Shown one piece after another: positions 20,382 to 28,932 of a stretch of 35,634 nt of DNA (the stretch's first letter is position 1; every line of letters starts with the position of its first letter). This stretch comes from a virus. The stretch is taken from IMG/VR virus record IMGVR_UViG_3300037042_003141, positions 1-35,634 of that record, one strand, 5' to 3'. Below the pieces are notes generated by a model, which was not told where the DNA came from, did no database searches, and saw only the letters and a list, made by a program, of their open reading frames with translations. The translations under genes were made by a program, and so were the position numbers.

Positions 20382-21712
20382 GCGTAGCCAACAAGGGCCA
20401 CGGTTCCAGCATCGAACACATCTGAACCGTTCCAATCCAACCGAATGTATTTAACATATCCAGTGTCTACGACTGCTGTTTGAGAATAAATACTTGCTGC
20501 GCCTGATGCAAGTTGGTTTGTGGTTGCAGAAATCAATCGTGTTCCTGTTAAAGTGTCGGCCCCAACAATTTTGACAACACCAGAAATGCCACTGCTGGAA
20601 GCTGTTGTACTTCCAATAACAAATAAAGTTGTATAGGTGGTGCCGTCTCCGCTGATTTGAATAGACAAGTTGCTGGTACTATTTGAACTGACACCGTTCA
20701 AATACAATTCTAGAACTTTGAATGGGGCGGTGATGGTTGAATTGGTGATAGTGTATGTTATGCCTGTTCCGGGGCTTGTTCCGGGTGCAACCAATGTTTT
20801 TGTTGAAGTACCCCAAGAAGCAGCAGCACCTGTGCCGCCGGACACCAACACTTGACCAGCCGTGCCATTGTTAATGGCGGATGTTCCTGCATCCCACACA
20901 CCAATTTCACCAGCCGTACCGAGGCGAAGGCGTTCATTGGAGGCGGTTGCACCAGCGATGGTGGCATTTGTGAAGAAACGAAGGGTACTTGCGCTGGCAA
21001 CGGTCGTATCAGCGGCATAGGTAGTAGATCCGCCCATAACCGCGCTGTAATTGCCCACAGCACCCGTATTGGTGCCGTTATTGGCAATTGTGAACAGGGA
21101 GCCGCCTTGAGTGCCATTGCCCGCGCTGGAGCCGTTCAAGCGCAATGCTTGTTGAGCTGTGGCGGAGCCAGAAGATCCACCAGCACCCACATCCAGCGTT
21201 ACAGCCGGTGCGGTGCTGCCTGTGTTCACGCCCACCCGGTTGGTGCTTTCCACGCGGAGGACGTTGCGGAGGGTGTTAAGGGTGTCGCTGGAAATTGTGC
21301 CAGCAGCAGCGACTTGCATCAGGATAGAACCACCAGCAGCGGTGCCGGTGCTGTTGCCGCCTGCAATTGTCAAGTTGCCACCAGCCGTATTATTTGATCC
21401 GGCAATGGCATTGCCCGCGCGAATGGTGTTCCCCAAAACACCACCTGAAGAGCCGTCAAGACCAAAAATATTAGTTCCTTGAGAGGAAAAAGTTCCATAG
21501 CTACCAATTTTCAAAGTTTGCGGGTTGGGAGTAGGAGTGGCACTGTCTCTGTCAACAAACAATCCAACAGGCGTACCGCTTGCATCCGCAGCAAACACAT
21601 CGTCAATTTTTTGGAGGACGAAGTTTAAGCCGCCAGCAGTTGCTCCTTGACCCCAGTTTGTCGTCACACCGGGTGTTGGCAGCAAAATACCCAAATTGGT
21701 TGTTGTGGTCAT
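20378..21712 (-). CDS. Tail fibre-type protein (444 aa)
   Basis: A 444-residue Gly/Ser/Thr/Ala-rich protein. The N-terminus, MTTTTNLGILLPTPGVTTNW, resembles virion-attachment ends of other podoviral fibres. The middle has fibre-like beta repeats with NVLRVESTNRVGVNTGSTAP and SNERLRLGTAGEIGVW, units also found in the larger fibre at 33781. The C-terminal 130 residues (from about TGITYTITNSTI) look like a compact beta domain that may contact the host. No S74 chaperone is present at the end. It is the last gene of the long minus-strand structural operon and is a likely receptor-binding component. Confidence 0.75.
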   Translation of the reverse strand: MTTTTNLGILLPTPGVTTNWGQGATAGGLNFVLQKIDDVFAADASGTPVGLFVDRDSATPTPNPQTLKIGSYGTFSSQGTNIFGLDGSSGGVLGNTIRAGNAIAGSNNTAGGNLTIAGGNSTGTAAGGSILMQVAAAGTISSDTLNTLRNVLRVESTNRVGVNTGSTAPAVTLDVGAGGSSGSATAQQALRLNGSSAGNGTQGGSLFTIANNGTNTGAVGNYSAVMGGSTTYAADTTVASASTLRFFTNATIAGATASNERLRLGTAGEIGVWDAGTSAINNGTAGQVLVSGGTGAAASWGTSTKTLVAPGTSPGTGITYTITNSTITAPFKVLELYLNGVSSNSTSNLSIQISGDGTTYTTLFVIGSTTASSSGISGVVKIVGADTLTGTRLISATTNQLASGAASIYSQTAVVDTGYVKYIRLDWNGSDVFDAGTVALVGYA

Positions 21713-21722
21713 CGGTCAATCC

Positions 21723-24104
21723 TTACTTTGTTTTGGCAATGTGCAATGCCGATACAATAGCATCATCCGGCATAGAAAGCATTGAGGCTGTTTTCTGACC
21801 CAACAGGAGGCGCGTGCGGTTCACTTCAGCGCAAATGCTGCTGCTACCTACCCGGCCACCGGCTTTGCGCTCTACGCGGCCACCAGAGGCCTGCGCTTGA
21901 TATGGCGTTGGCTCCAACTGCCAGTAATTTTCGTCAACTTCAGGCTTGGGTTCCACCTGTTGTTGGGATTGGATATAACGAAGGGGAGCGCGGGCCGCCA
22001 CCTTGTTGATCTTTTCAATAAACGTGAACGCATCCGGGTTTTCTTGGATTAACTTACCAAGGTTTTTGATGTCTTCCGGCTTTTGGCTTTTCATCAAAGC
22101 TGTCACGCGAGGAGCAATTCTACGCTCACCAGCGTTAAGGACCACGTTTCTTGCTGCCAAGCCCGCAGACGTTGCGTACAAAGCCAGTGTTGTTGCAGAT
22201 GGGTTTGAGCCTTCCATCATGCCCTGAATGATACCGCCAGCAAATCCGGGGCCACCAATTTGCGCAAATTGTTTAACATTTGCCCACGACACAAACTTGG
22301 TGTCTGCCTCCTTGATAGCCGCAACCCGATCCATTGTTTGCTGGGCCACAGCTCGACCAACAAGATCATCGTACTGGTCACCAAGAACTTCGCGATAATA
22401 CCTTTGGGCTTTTGGGCTTTTGATAGAACTGACAAATGCGTTGAGGGAGCCTTCTTTGTTTCCCAAATCGTCATACATAGAACGAATGAACGAACGCTTA
22501 AACAGCTCCTGTTGGTCTGGAGTGTATTTGTTATACACCTCAAGATACTTGTTAAAGTCTTCGCTTTTTTTCAGTTTTGCAAATTGCTCACCGGCATCTA
22601 CTGAATTGTCCAAACCAAGCAATGCAGAATGGCTGTCACGGGCTTTGCCATATTCAGGAACAGCATCGTCCAAAATCTTCAAAAGATTTTCTTTTGCGTC
22701 CAAAGCAGCATTGTACAAAGCAGTGTCACCCGTTCCGGTAACCTTGTTTGGTTTGCTTTTGCGAATTGTATCATCCAACTCAGTTTTAACTTGTTGCCAA
22801 AATGAAAGATTTTGAACAGTTGGGTTCACCCCGTACTTGCTGGGATACAATTTTTGTTTTGAGTTTTGAACAACCTGATCAAAAGCTTGTTTCAGGGTGC
22901 CATTGTTTTTGCGCAATTTGTTTAATTCAGGAAGCTTCAAAGAAGCCGCCGCCGGATTGGCGCGAGAGCTAGCCCAAACGGCATTATTCTCGGCTTCCTT
23001 GGCGGAAGTTAAAAGTTTTTCTTTGTCAAACGTGGCAAGATCTGTTCCAAAAGTCTCTTCCATGTAGTCACGCATTTTTGTGCGCGTTGCCTCTGGGCGG
23101 CCTTCAATAATGTTATTGAGATCTGTTACGTTCTTCATGGTTTCTGAAGAAATTTTGTAATTTTTCTCAAGCCACTCGCGTGTTTTTGGACCGGCAAGAT
23201 CAAACACGGTAGGATCAAGGCCATCTTCAATGGCTTTGTTGAGCTGTTCCGGCGTCATTGCCGAAGTTCCGTCTTTGAAATCTTCCGCCAACAGTTTCAA
23301 AGCTGTGTTGTCAGCAAATGTCTTGGGCATCACCCAAGGTTTAACAGTTTCAAAAGTAGCGTTTGCACCAGCCGGTGCCACCATTGAACCGGCAAAACGC
23401 GCCCAACCTTCATATTCTGGAGCATTTTCTTTTGCCCATTCCCCGGCGGCTTCCGAGCCAAGGCCAGAAATGCCGCCCAGCAACGCTTCTTCACTAGAAC
23501 GCATAAGGGTTCCAGTTACGGGCTTTGCGGCAAGGCGAGCAGTGGTGCTTTCCCCTTGGCGAAGAAGATTTGTAGATGCTCCGGGTCCAAGGAAGGGGGC
23601 GGTGGCCGCTGCGCCAGTGGCAAATCGAGATGCTGCTCCCAGCATCTTGCCTTCTGGCGTCACAGCCTCGTATTGAGTGTAAGGCAAAAATTCTTTTGTC
23701 TTTTCTTCATAATACTGAGGCGTTGCATACGTTCCTACCATAGGAGCATACACTCGACGACCTTCTTCAACGTCTTTAATCTCAGACGGAGAAAGCTCAG
23801 CCTCTTGAGCTTTCTTCAAACCGTAATCAACATCAGCTTGAATTTGCTCTTTGTTAAGGCCCGCCCCAAAAAGGTTTGGAAGGTCAATGAAAGCCTTTTC
23901 CCCAAGGAAACGAGCGCCTTGCTGAATGCCTTGCGTAATCCCGCCTATCATGCCGGGAAGGTCAGCCGTTACACCAAGAGTGCCTTGCGCCGCCATCCCA
24001 CGGCGAACATCCTCTCCCGTAGACACGGGAGCAGGAGCAGGCACCAAAGACCAGTAATTGTCATCTGGAGCCGCTGTTGCGTTTGGGTTTACTTCATCTT
24101 CCAT
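21723..24104 (-). CDS. Large internal virion / DNA ejection protein (793 aa)
   Basis: A 793-residue protein whose ATG at 24104 shares a base with the stop of the 1127-residue gene (TAATG). It is Ala/Gly/Glu-rich and mainly helical, with hydrophobic Gly/Ala stretches (about 160-215 and 615-660) suited to membrane insertion, as in podoviral ejection proteins. The N-terminus has APDDNYWSLVPAPAPV and the C-terminus repeats this as EVDENYWQLEPTPYQ. The end, GGRVERKAGGRVGSS followed by KTASMLSMPDDAIVSALHIA, is a short module I recognise from other phage virion proteins. It probably forms part of the trans-envelope channel. Confidence 0.72.
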   Translation of the reverse strand: MEDEVNPNATAAPDDNYWSLVPAPAPVSTGEDVRRGMAAQGTLGVTADLPGMIGGITQGIQQGARFLGEKAFIDLPNLFGAGLNKEQIQADVDYGLKKAQEAELSPSEIKDVEEGRRVYAPMVGTYATPQYYEEKTKEFLPYTQYEAVTPEGKMLGAASRFATGAAATAPFLGPGASTNLLRQGESTTARLAAKPVTGTLMRSSEEALLGGISGLGSEAAGEWAKENAPEYEGWARFAGSMVAPAGANATFETVKPWVMPKTFADNTALKLLAEDFKDGTSAMTPEQLNKAIEDGLDPTVFDLAGPKTREWLEKNYKISSETMKNVTDLNNIIEGRPEATRTKMRDYMEETFGTDLATFDKEKLLTSAKEAENNAVWASSRANPAAASLKLPELNKLRKNNGTLKQAFDQVVQNSKQKLYPSKYGVNPTVQNLSFWQQVKTELDDTIRKSKPNKVTGTGDTALYNAALDAKENLLKILDDAVPEYGKARDSHSALLGLDNSVDAGEQFAKLKKSEDFNKYLEVYNKYTPDQQELFKRSFIRSMYDDLGNKEGSLNAFVSSIKSPKAQRYYREVLGDQYDDLVGRAVAQQTMDRVAAIKEADTKFVSWANVKQFAQIGGPGFAGGIIQGMMEGSNPSATTLALYATSAGLAARNVVLNAGERRIAPRVTALMKSQKPEDIKNLGKLIQENPDAFTFIEKINKVAARAPLRYIQSQQQVEPKPEVDENYWQLEPTPYQAQASGGRVERKAGGRVGSSSICAEVNRTRLLLGQKTASMLSMPDDAIVSALHIAKTK

Positions 24105-27100
24105 TACTGCACCACCACCCAAGTGTTTCCGCTCTTCCTCAGCTTTTCATTGTTGCGACCGTTGACAACATCGTTTTCAGAAGCGTTAGGGAACTTTTCG
24201 TTCAGTTGTCTTACAAGGTCTGGATCAGCCTCTCTTGGTCCAGATGTCGCCGGTGGAGGCAGCAAATCTTCTGCGCGCTTTACATAGTTTTCCATCGCAT
24301 GGGCTGGATCAGATGTAAATTGACGGATGTATGAGGCGGTATCGGGGCTTGTATCCCAGCCAGCATAGAGGTCATTGTTGCGCTCAAGAATGGCAAGTGA
24401 TTTCTTGACAAGGTTATAACGAGCTTCTGGAGCCATATCGGGAATTGGCACTGTGCGTTCTTCGGCCTCAAGTGCGGCACCGGGAGCTTTAAGAAGACCG
24501 CTTTGCTGAGCATCGCGGATGGCAATTTCTGTCGCCAATTTCAATGCTTCATCATACTTCTCATCATCGTCCTGCCAGCCTTTTGGCAAAATGCTTTGAA
24601 TGCCAAGTTTTTCAGCAATGCCGATAACATCCGCCACATTTTTAGAACCACGGCCACCCATGAACGATCCGTTCAATTCACCAAGGCGCAAAAGGTTTGT
24701 TTTTGCAATATCATAGTTTTGAGCCATGTTTTGCGAGGCAACATAGAATGGGTTTGCTTGGATTTTCTCCAAAGCATCTTGGGCCAATGAAATTTCTTGC
24801 GTAATGCCGGGAACTTTTTCTGGCGTTGCATAGACCAAGCTATCTTGAGCGCGGCGCATGCGTTCTTGCCAATAGTTCATTGTTCCTACTTTTTCGGGAT
24901 TTCCGCCAGTTTGAAAATTATCCGTTGGCGTTTGATCTGTGGCGGCAGGAGGCCTTTCACCAGTAACAGTGCCTGTTGCGCCACCGGCTTCAATGTCTGT
25001 TGCGGCAGGGCCACCCAAATCAGCAGCTCCAGCCGAAGGCTGAGAACCGCTTGGGCCGGATTGCAATCCAATGGTTTTCATATACTCTTCAAACGTGATC
25101 GGGCCTTTACCAGCTTTAATGCGGATCATGTTGAAATTCATCCACGCAGCCTGCAGCGCAAGGCGTGTTTGATTTTGAACAGAAGTTGTTTCAGCAACGG
25201 TTTTCCCTGCTTCAGCACCAAGCTTTGCGGCTTCCATGCTTTTATTGACGTTGCCAAGGTAAGCATTCATGCCCGCAACACCGCCCTGACCAATGTTGAC
25301 CGCAGCAAATGGCGACCGTCCGGCCATCATGCCAAGACCGGCGGCAAGAAGCCCCATGCGGGCAGGGGTGGAGATACGTTTGCCTGTAACACGCTCAAAC
25401 AAGCTGGTTGGACCACCGGCAACGCCCTGATCTTCGGCTATATCACTTGATGCCGCAGGAACAACGCCGGTTGTTGCACTTGGGTCTTCCATGCCTTCTG
25501 GGGGTGCGGCACCGGCCAGACCGGCATCAGCGGGTGCGCCGTCTCCACTGATGTCTGCCATCAGTGCGTTGTTGCGATTTTCCCAAGATCTTGCAAATGG
25601 GCCATATTTCTCAGGATTTTGTTGAACCAAATCGTTTAAGAAAGAAGAACGAAGCTCCATATATTTAACAGGGTCACCGCCAGACGCTTCAAGCATTTTC
25701 TTGGCGCGAGGCGCACCGGCAATGATAGCTGTGTCGAAGGCAACGTGAGCCAGATTTGGGTTTTCAGCGGCAAGCTGATCCCCATTGATTGCATCCCAAT
25801 ATTGAGCCTTGTAGATTGCCTTGGCGTCATCTGGGCCAATCTGCCTTACATCAATATCTGGATGAGATGCCTGATTGATGCCATAATTGGTAGGCGTTCC
25901 ATTGGTGTCCGCTTCCAAAAGTCCACCTTCAAACTCAAGGGTGCGATCCGCAGAACGATCAAAATAATTTTTTGGTGGAATGATGCCAGTTGGCGGTGCT
26001 TCCGTTTCCGTTACGGCACCGTCAGTTTGATACCCGTGGCGACCATTAACAAGGCCACCATCAGCAAAACCAAAAATCTTACTAAGACCACCAAACATTC
26101 CTCCAGAAGACGGGGCTGCACGGAAATCATCTGTGCTTGGGGGTGTAACACCACCCAAACCTTTCATGTTTTTAACAAAAATTTCCTTTTGCTCTTCGGT
26201 CATGCCTTCCAATTGAGCAAACATTGGGTCAAGACCCGGATCTTCAAATGGCTTTGGCGGGTTGGACCAATCGCTTGGAAGCGTGCTGCCGGGTTTTGCA
26301 CCGCTCATATCCGAAACTGGAATAAAGCTCAGACCCTTCATAAAGTCTGCATATGGAATGGCACCAAATCCGCCCGCCGCGAAAGCCTGACGTTCCATGC
26401 CGGGAGACACAAGTCCACCCATAGACGCGCCACCACCGGCCTTGCCTGTGCGGGAGCCTTCTGTAGCTGCATCGTAGTCAACCATTTTGAGGCCGTTAAT
26501 CTCATGGACAGCATTGGGGTGCTTCTTTTCAACTTCTTGTGCAAGCAAGCCCATTTCTGTCTTGGGGTTGCCCTTGAAGTTATATGTGTAGATGCCCTGA
26601 CCGTCCTTGGTCTGACCGACCTTTTTGACGTTTTCTTTGAGACGTTCGTCTGACCACGGCAAACCAGCCATCGCTGTACCAAAGCCAAGCACCTGAGAGA
26701 ATGGGCTTGGACCGGGTTGCGTTGTGGAGGACGAGCCACCGGCACCGGCACCGATGCCCTGAGCGATGTTTGCGTAGAACTGGGCCTGCTGATAGGGGTA
26801 CGCCTGACGCTGCAAGAACTGGTCGTAGGCAGCCTGAAGACCGGCTTGTTCTGTGGACTGTTGCTGCGTTCCTGCGGCCATAAGAGCCTGAGCGCCACCA
26901 AGCGCCGACTGCTGAGCCGCCGTTCCCATGCCAGCCAATTGCTGACCGCCCATCATCATGTTGCCAATCTGGTTCTGGGCGGCACCAAGTGCCTGCCCAT
27001 AGCCTTGGTTCATGAGGCCACCAATAACTTGTCCGCCCGCCAAGCCTTGTTGGCGGGCAAGTTCTGAAAGGCCGTACTTTGCGCGATCACCGCCAAATGC

Positions 27101-27487
27101 ACCGGATTGAATAGACCCAGCCTTCATTGCGGCCTGTTGCTGGGCGTTGCTTTCCAAAAGATTGCGCTGTGTTGCGCCAACAACATTGTTCAAATATGGA
27201 GACATAAATTGGTTAATCATGCCGGGGTTAACACCCTGCGCGGCTTGATTGGTATATTGAGCACCCTGTTGGATAAACGGCAAAGCCATCCCTTGTGCGT
27301 TTTGCACGTTGGAAATAGCCTGCTGTTGGTTCTGGTTCATACCGGCAACGAGGGGGGCGGTGTACTGCTGATATGGTTGTCCAACAACCTGTTGGGCCAT
27401 GCCCAAAGACTTCTTATACGCCTCCATTATCTCCGGGGGTGGCGCACTGTTTGATTTTGTCGTCGAACCTTTACCACCACCACCCAC
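24104..27487 (-). CDS. Giant internal virion protein with S74 chaperone and GH108 muramidase domains
   Basis: A 1127-residue protein (GTG start, AGGAG six bases upstream). Residues 1-270 are Gln/Ala/Gly-rich helices. Residues about 278-342 are a peptidase S74 intramolecular chaperone: SDERLKENV gives the Ser279/Lys284 dyad, followed by KTEMGLLAQEVEKKHPNAV. Residues about 510-640 are a GH108-type muramidase: LEFEGG (E520 likely catalytic), TPTNYGIN, KAIYKAQYWDAI and HVAFDTAIIAG. The remainder is helical. It probably enters the envelope during infection and cuts peptidoglycan for DNA entry. S74 usually sits at the end of fibres, so its place here is odd; self-cleavage would split the protein near residue 279. 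Confidence 0.85.
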   Translation of the reverse strand: MGGGGKGSTTKSNSAPPPEIMEAYKKSLGMAQQVVGQPYQQYTAPLVAGMNQNQQQAISNVQNAQGMALPFIQQGAQYTNQAAQGVNPGMINQFMSPYLNNVVGATQRNLLESNAQQQAAMKAGSIQSGAFGGDRAKYGLSELARQQGLAGGQVIGGLMNQGYGQALGAAQNQIGNMMMGGQQLAGMGTAAQQSALGGAQALMAAGTQQQSTEQAGLQAAYDQFLQRQAYPYQQAQFYANIAQGIGAGAGGSSSTTQPGPSPFSQVLGFGTAMAGLPWSDERLKENVKKVGQTKDGQGIYTYNFKGNPKTEMGLLAQEVEKKHPNAVHEINGLKMVDYDAATEGSRTGKAGGGASMGGLVSPGMERQAFAAGGFGAIPYADFMKGLSFIPVSDMSGAKPGSTLPSDWSNPPKPFEDPGLDPMFAQLEGMTEEQKEIFVKNMKGLGGVTPPSTDDFRAAPSSGGMFGGLSKIFGFADGGLVNGRHGYQTDGAVTETEAPPTGIIPPKNYFDRSADRTLEFEGGLLEADTNGTPTNYGINQASHPDIDVRQIGPDDAKAIYKAQYWDAINGDQLAAENPNLAHVAFDTAIIAGAPRAKKMLEASGGDPVKYMELRSSFLNDLVQQNPEKYGPFARSWENRNNALMADISGDGAPADAGLAGAAPPEGMEDPSATTGVVPAASSDIAEDQGVAGGPTSLFERVTGKRISTPARMGLLAAGLGMMAGRSPFAAVNIGQGGVAGMNAYLGNVNKSMEAAKLGAEAGKTVAETTSVQNQTRLALQAAWMNFNMIRIKAGKGPITFEEYMKTIGLQSGPSGSQPSAGAADLGGPAATDIEAGGATGTVTGERPPAATDQTPTDNFQTGGNPEKVGTMNYWQERMRRAQDSLVYATPEKVPGITQEISLAQDALEKIQANPFYVASQNMAQNYDIAKTNLLRLGELNGSFMGGRGSKNVADVIGIAEKLGIQSILPKGWQDDDEKYDEALKLATEIAIRDAQQSGLLKAPGAALEAEERTVPIPDMAPEARYNLVKKSLAILERNNDLYAGWDTSPDTASYIRQFTSDPAHAMENYVKRAEDLLPPPATSGPREADPDLVRQLNEKFPNASENDVVNGRNNEKLRKSGNTWVVVQ

Positions 27488-27499
27488 AGCCGTCTCCTA

Positions 27500-28000
27500 T
27501 CAGTTAACGACTTCGCTGGCATTCACCAGTTCGCCGGTTTTAACGCCATACAGGAAAAAAGATCCTGCAGGGGTGCCAAGCTGCCGCTCATAAAGCCGCA
27601 CCTTGGCGTCTGTTTGTGAATTGCTCAAAACACCAATCATCAATGGCATCTTCAGCTCTTCTGAAACCTTCTTCGCAAACTCAACCAGTTTGCGCGCCCG
27701 ACCGCCTTTTGCAGAGCGATAATCAGGGTGGACATATACTGCCATTTCTTCGAGGAATGCGCCATCAGAATACCATTGGGTGACGATCCGCAAGAAAACC
27801 AGACCTTCAATTTTGTCAGGGGTGCCAATGACGCCCATGATGCCGCCATCGCGGAACAAAACGGGGATCACAGCCTCCCTTACTTTTTCTTCGTTCATTG
27901 GAAAAACGGAGTTTTCTTTGTTCAACAGTGTGGCGAGGGCCATGATGCCATCAAAGTCCTCTGGGCCAGCAACGCGAACGTGGATGTCTTCGCTGTTCAA
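27500..28000 (-). CDS. GNAT-family N-acetyltransferase
   Basis: I use the TTG at 28000 with AGGA eight bases upstream (166 residues); the open frame runs further but over the preceding gene. The fold follows GNAT order: HVRVAGPEDFDGIMALATLL at the N-terminus, GAFLEEMAVYVHPDYRSAKG leading to GGRARKLVEFAKK, which is the acetyl-CoA pyrophosphate-binding loop, and a C-terminal RLYERQLGTPAGSFFLYGVK. Phage GNATs within structural modules are fairly common; the substrate (protein, small molecule or host wall) is unknown. Confidence 0.82.
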   Translation of the reverse strand: MNSEDIHVRVAGPEDFDGIMALATLLNKENSVFPMNEEKVREAVIPVLFRDGGIMGVIGTPDKIEGLVFLRIVTQWYSDGAFLEEMAVYVHPDYRSAKGGRARKLVEFAKKVSEELKMPLMIGVLSNSQTDAKVRLYERQLGTPAGSFFLYGVKTGELVNASEVVN

Positions 28001-28004
28001 TTCA

Positions 28005-28547
28005 TCAATCCTTTTTTGGGCCGGGGAGTTTTTGGAGCGTTTTGATGGTCTTGGCACGTTCGTCCTTGACCCAATCGTCAAGGTTCTTATGTCCCTTGTC
28101 CATGTCTCCTTCACCAAATTGAACGACCGCAATCGGTGGAATTACATACTCACCACCGGCGGCCACAATTGGCACAGGGTTCCCAGCCTTGGGATCATCA
28201 CCCTGCGAACGCATTTTTACCATATGATCTAGGATGGCGAAACCAGTTTCAGTGTTTCCCTCACCAATGGCCGATACGATGTCCGCAGGAACCACATAAG
28301 ATCCAGAGGCAACGTGCATAGGCAGATGGTCGGTACGGCCAGCCACAGCGGCCTTAATGGGGCCAGCGTGGACGGTTTTGGCCTGTCCCGGTGGTGTTGG
28401 ACCCTTGGGACCGCCAGCGGCCTTCCCAGCCTTCCGGGCAATGCTCAGGGCGGCAGCGATAGCTTGATCTTGCGGATGACCGGCATGCACCATTTCACTG
28501 ATGTTGCCAGAGATTGTCTTTTTGCTCTTACCCTTGGTCAACGGCAT
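28005..28547 (-). CDS. Conserved phage virion-associated protein with internal repeat (180 aa)
   Basis: Started at the ATG at 28547 with GAGG five bases upstream. The first 45 residues (TISGNISEMVHAGHPQDQAI, then AAALSIARKAGK) are a short module found at the start of many uncharacterised phage proteins. Two similar units follow: GSYVVPADIVSAIGEGNTET and GEYVIPPIAVVQFGEGDMDK, each ending in a helix with an LD pair. The tail reads TIKTLQKLPGPKKD. The repeat suggests an internal duplication. Function unknown; its place before the giant virion proteins suggests a structural or assembly role. Confidence 0.72.
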   Translation of the reverse strand: MPLTKGKSKKTISGNISEMVHAGHPQDQAIAAALSIARKAGKAAGGPKGPTPPGQAKTVHAGPIKAAVAGRTDHLPMHVASGSYVVPADIVSAIGEGNTETGFAILDHMVKMRSQGDDPKAGNPVPIVAAGGEYVIPPIAVVQFGEGDMDKGHKNLDDWVKDERAKTIKTLQKLPGPKKD

Positions 28548-28554
28548 GGTGTCC

Positions 28555-28932
28555 TCACGAATATGTAATGTTAACTTGCATGCCGGTGCCGCACACCGCC
28601 ACAAGGCCATCGTGGAAAACAATGTTGGCTGGATAGATGCCATTAACAATTGGCAACTCACAGATAATGTTGTCTACCGTTGCCCCGCCGACTGTTGCGG
28701 TGTCGTACAAGTATCCCACCGTTGTGGCTGTGCCAGACAACGCAAAATTCACCACACGGCCTGCGCCGGTTTTGACAAGAGCGCCCTGTGTAGCTTTGAT
28801 GGTGTTTGTGCTGTCCGTACCGACAGATGCTTCATAGATGACCTTAAAAGCATCCAAAGCTTGCACCAGAGCATTAACTGCTTGAACCCCATTTTTTTGG
28901 GTTGTTAAAATATCATCAAGAGAAGCTGCCAT
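28555..28932 (-). CDS. Small hypothetical virion protein (125 aa)
   Basis: A 125-residue protein with a helical start (MAASLDDILTTQKNGVQAVN) and a beta-rich rest (GAGRVVNFALSGTATTVGYL, GYLYDTATVGGATV). Its composition and site between the gp10-like gene and other virion genes suggest a small structural part. The ATG shares a base with the upstream stop (TGATG). I cannot name a family. Confidence 0.7.
   Translation of the reverse strand: MAASLDDILTTQKNGVQAVNALVQALDAFKVIYEASVGTDSTNTIKATQGALVKTGAGRVVNFALSGTATTVGYLYDTATVGGATVDNIICELPIVNGIYPANIVFHDGLVAVCGTGMQVNITYS

Noticed and set aside
25745-26653. 300-codon plus-strand frame opposite the 1127-residue virion protein
   Set aside because: Antisense to a gene with two recognisable domains; no start signal and no motif of its own.
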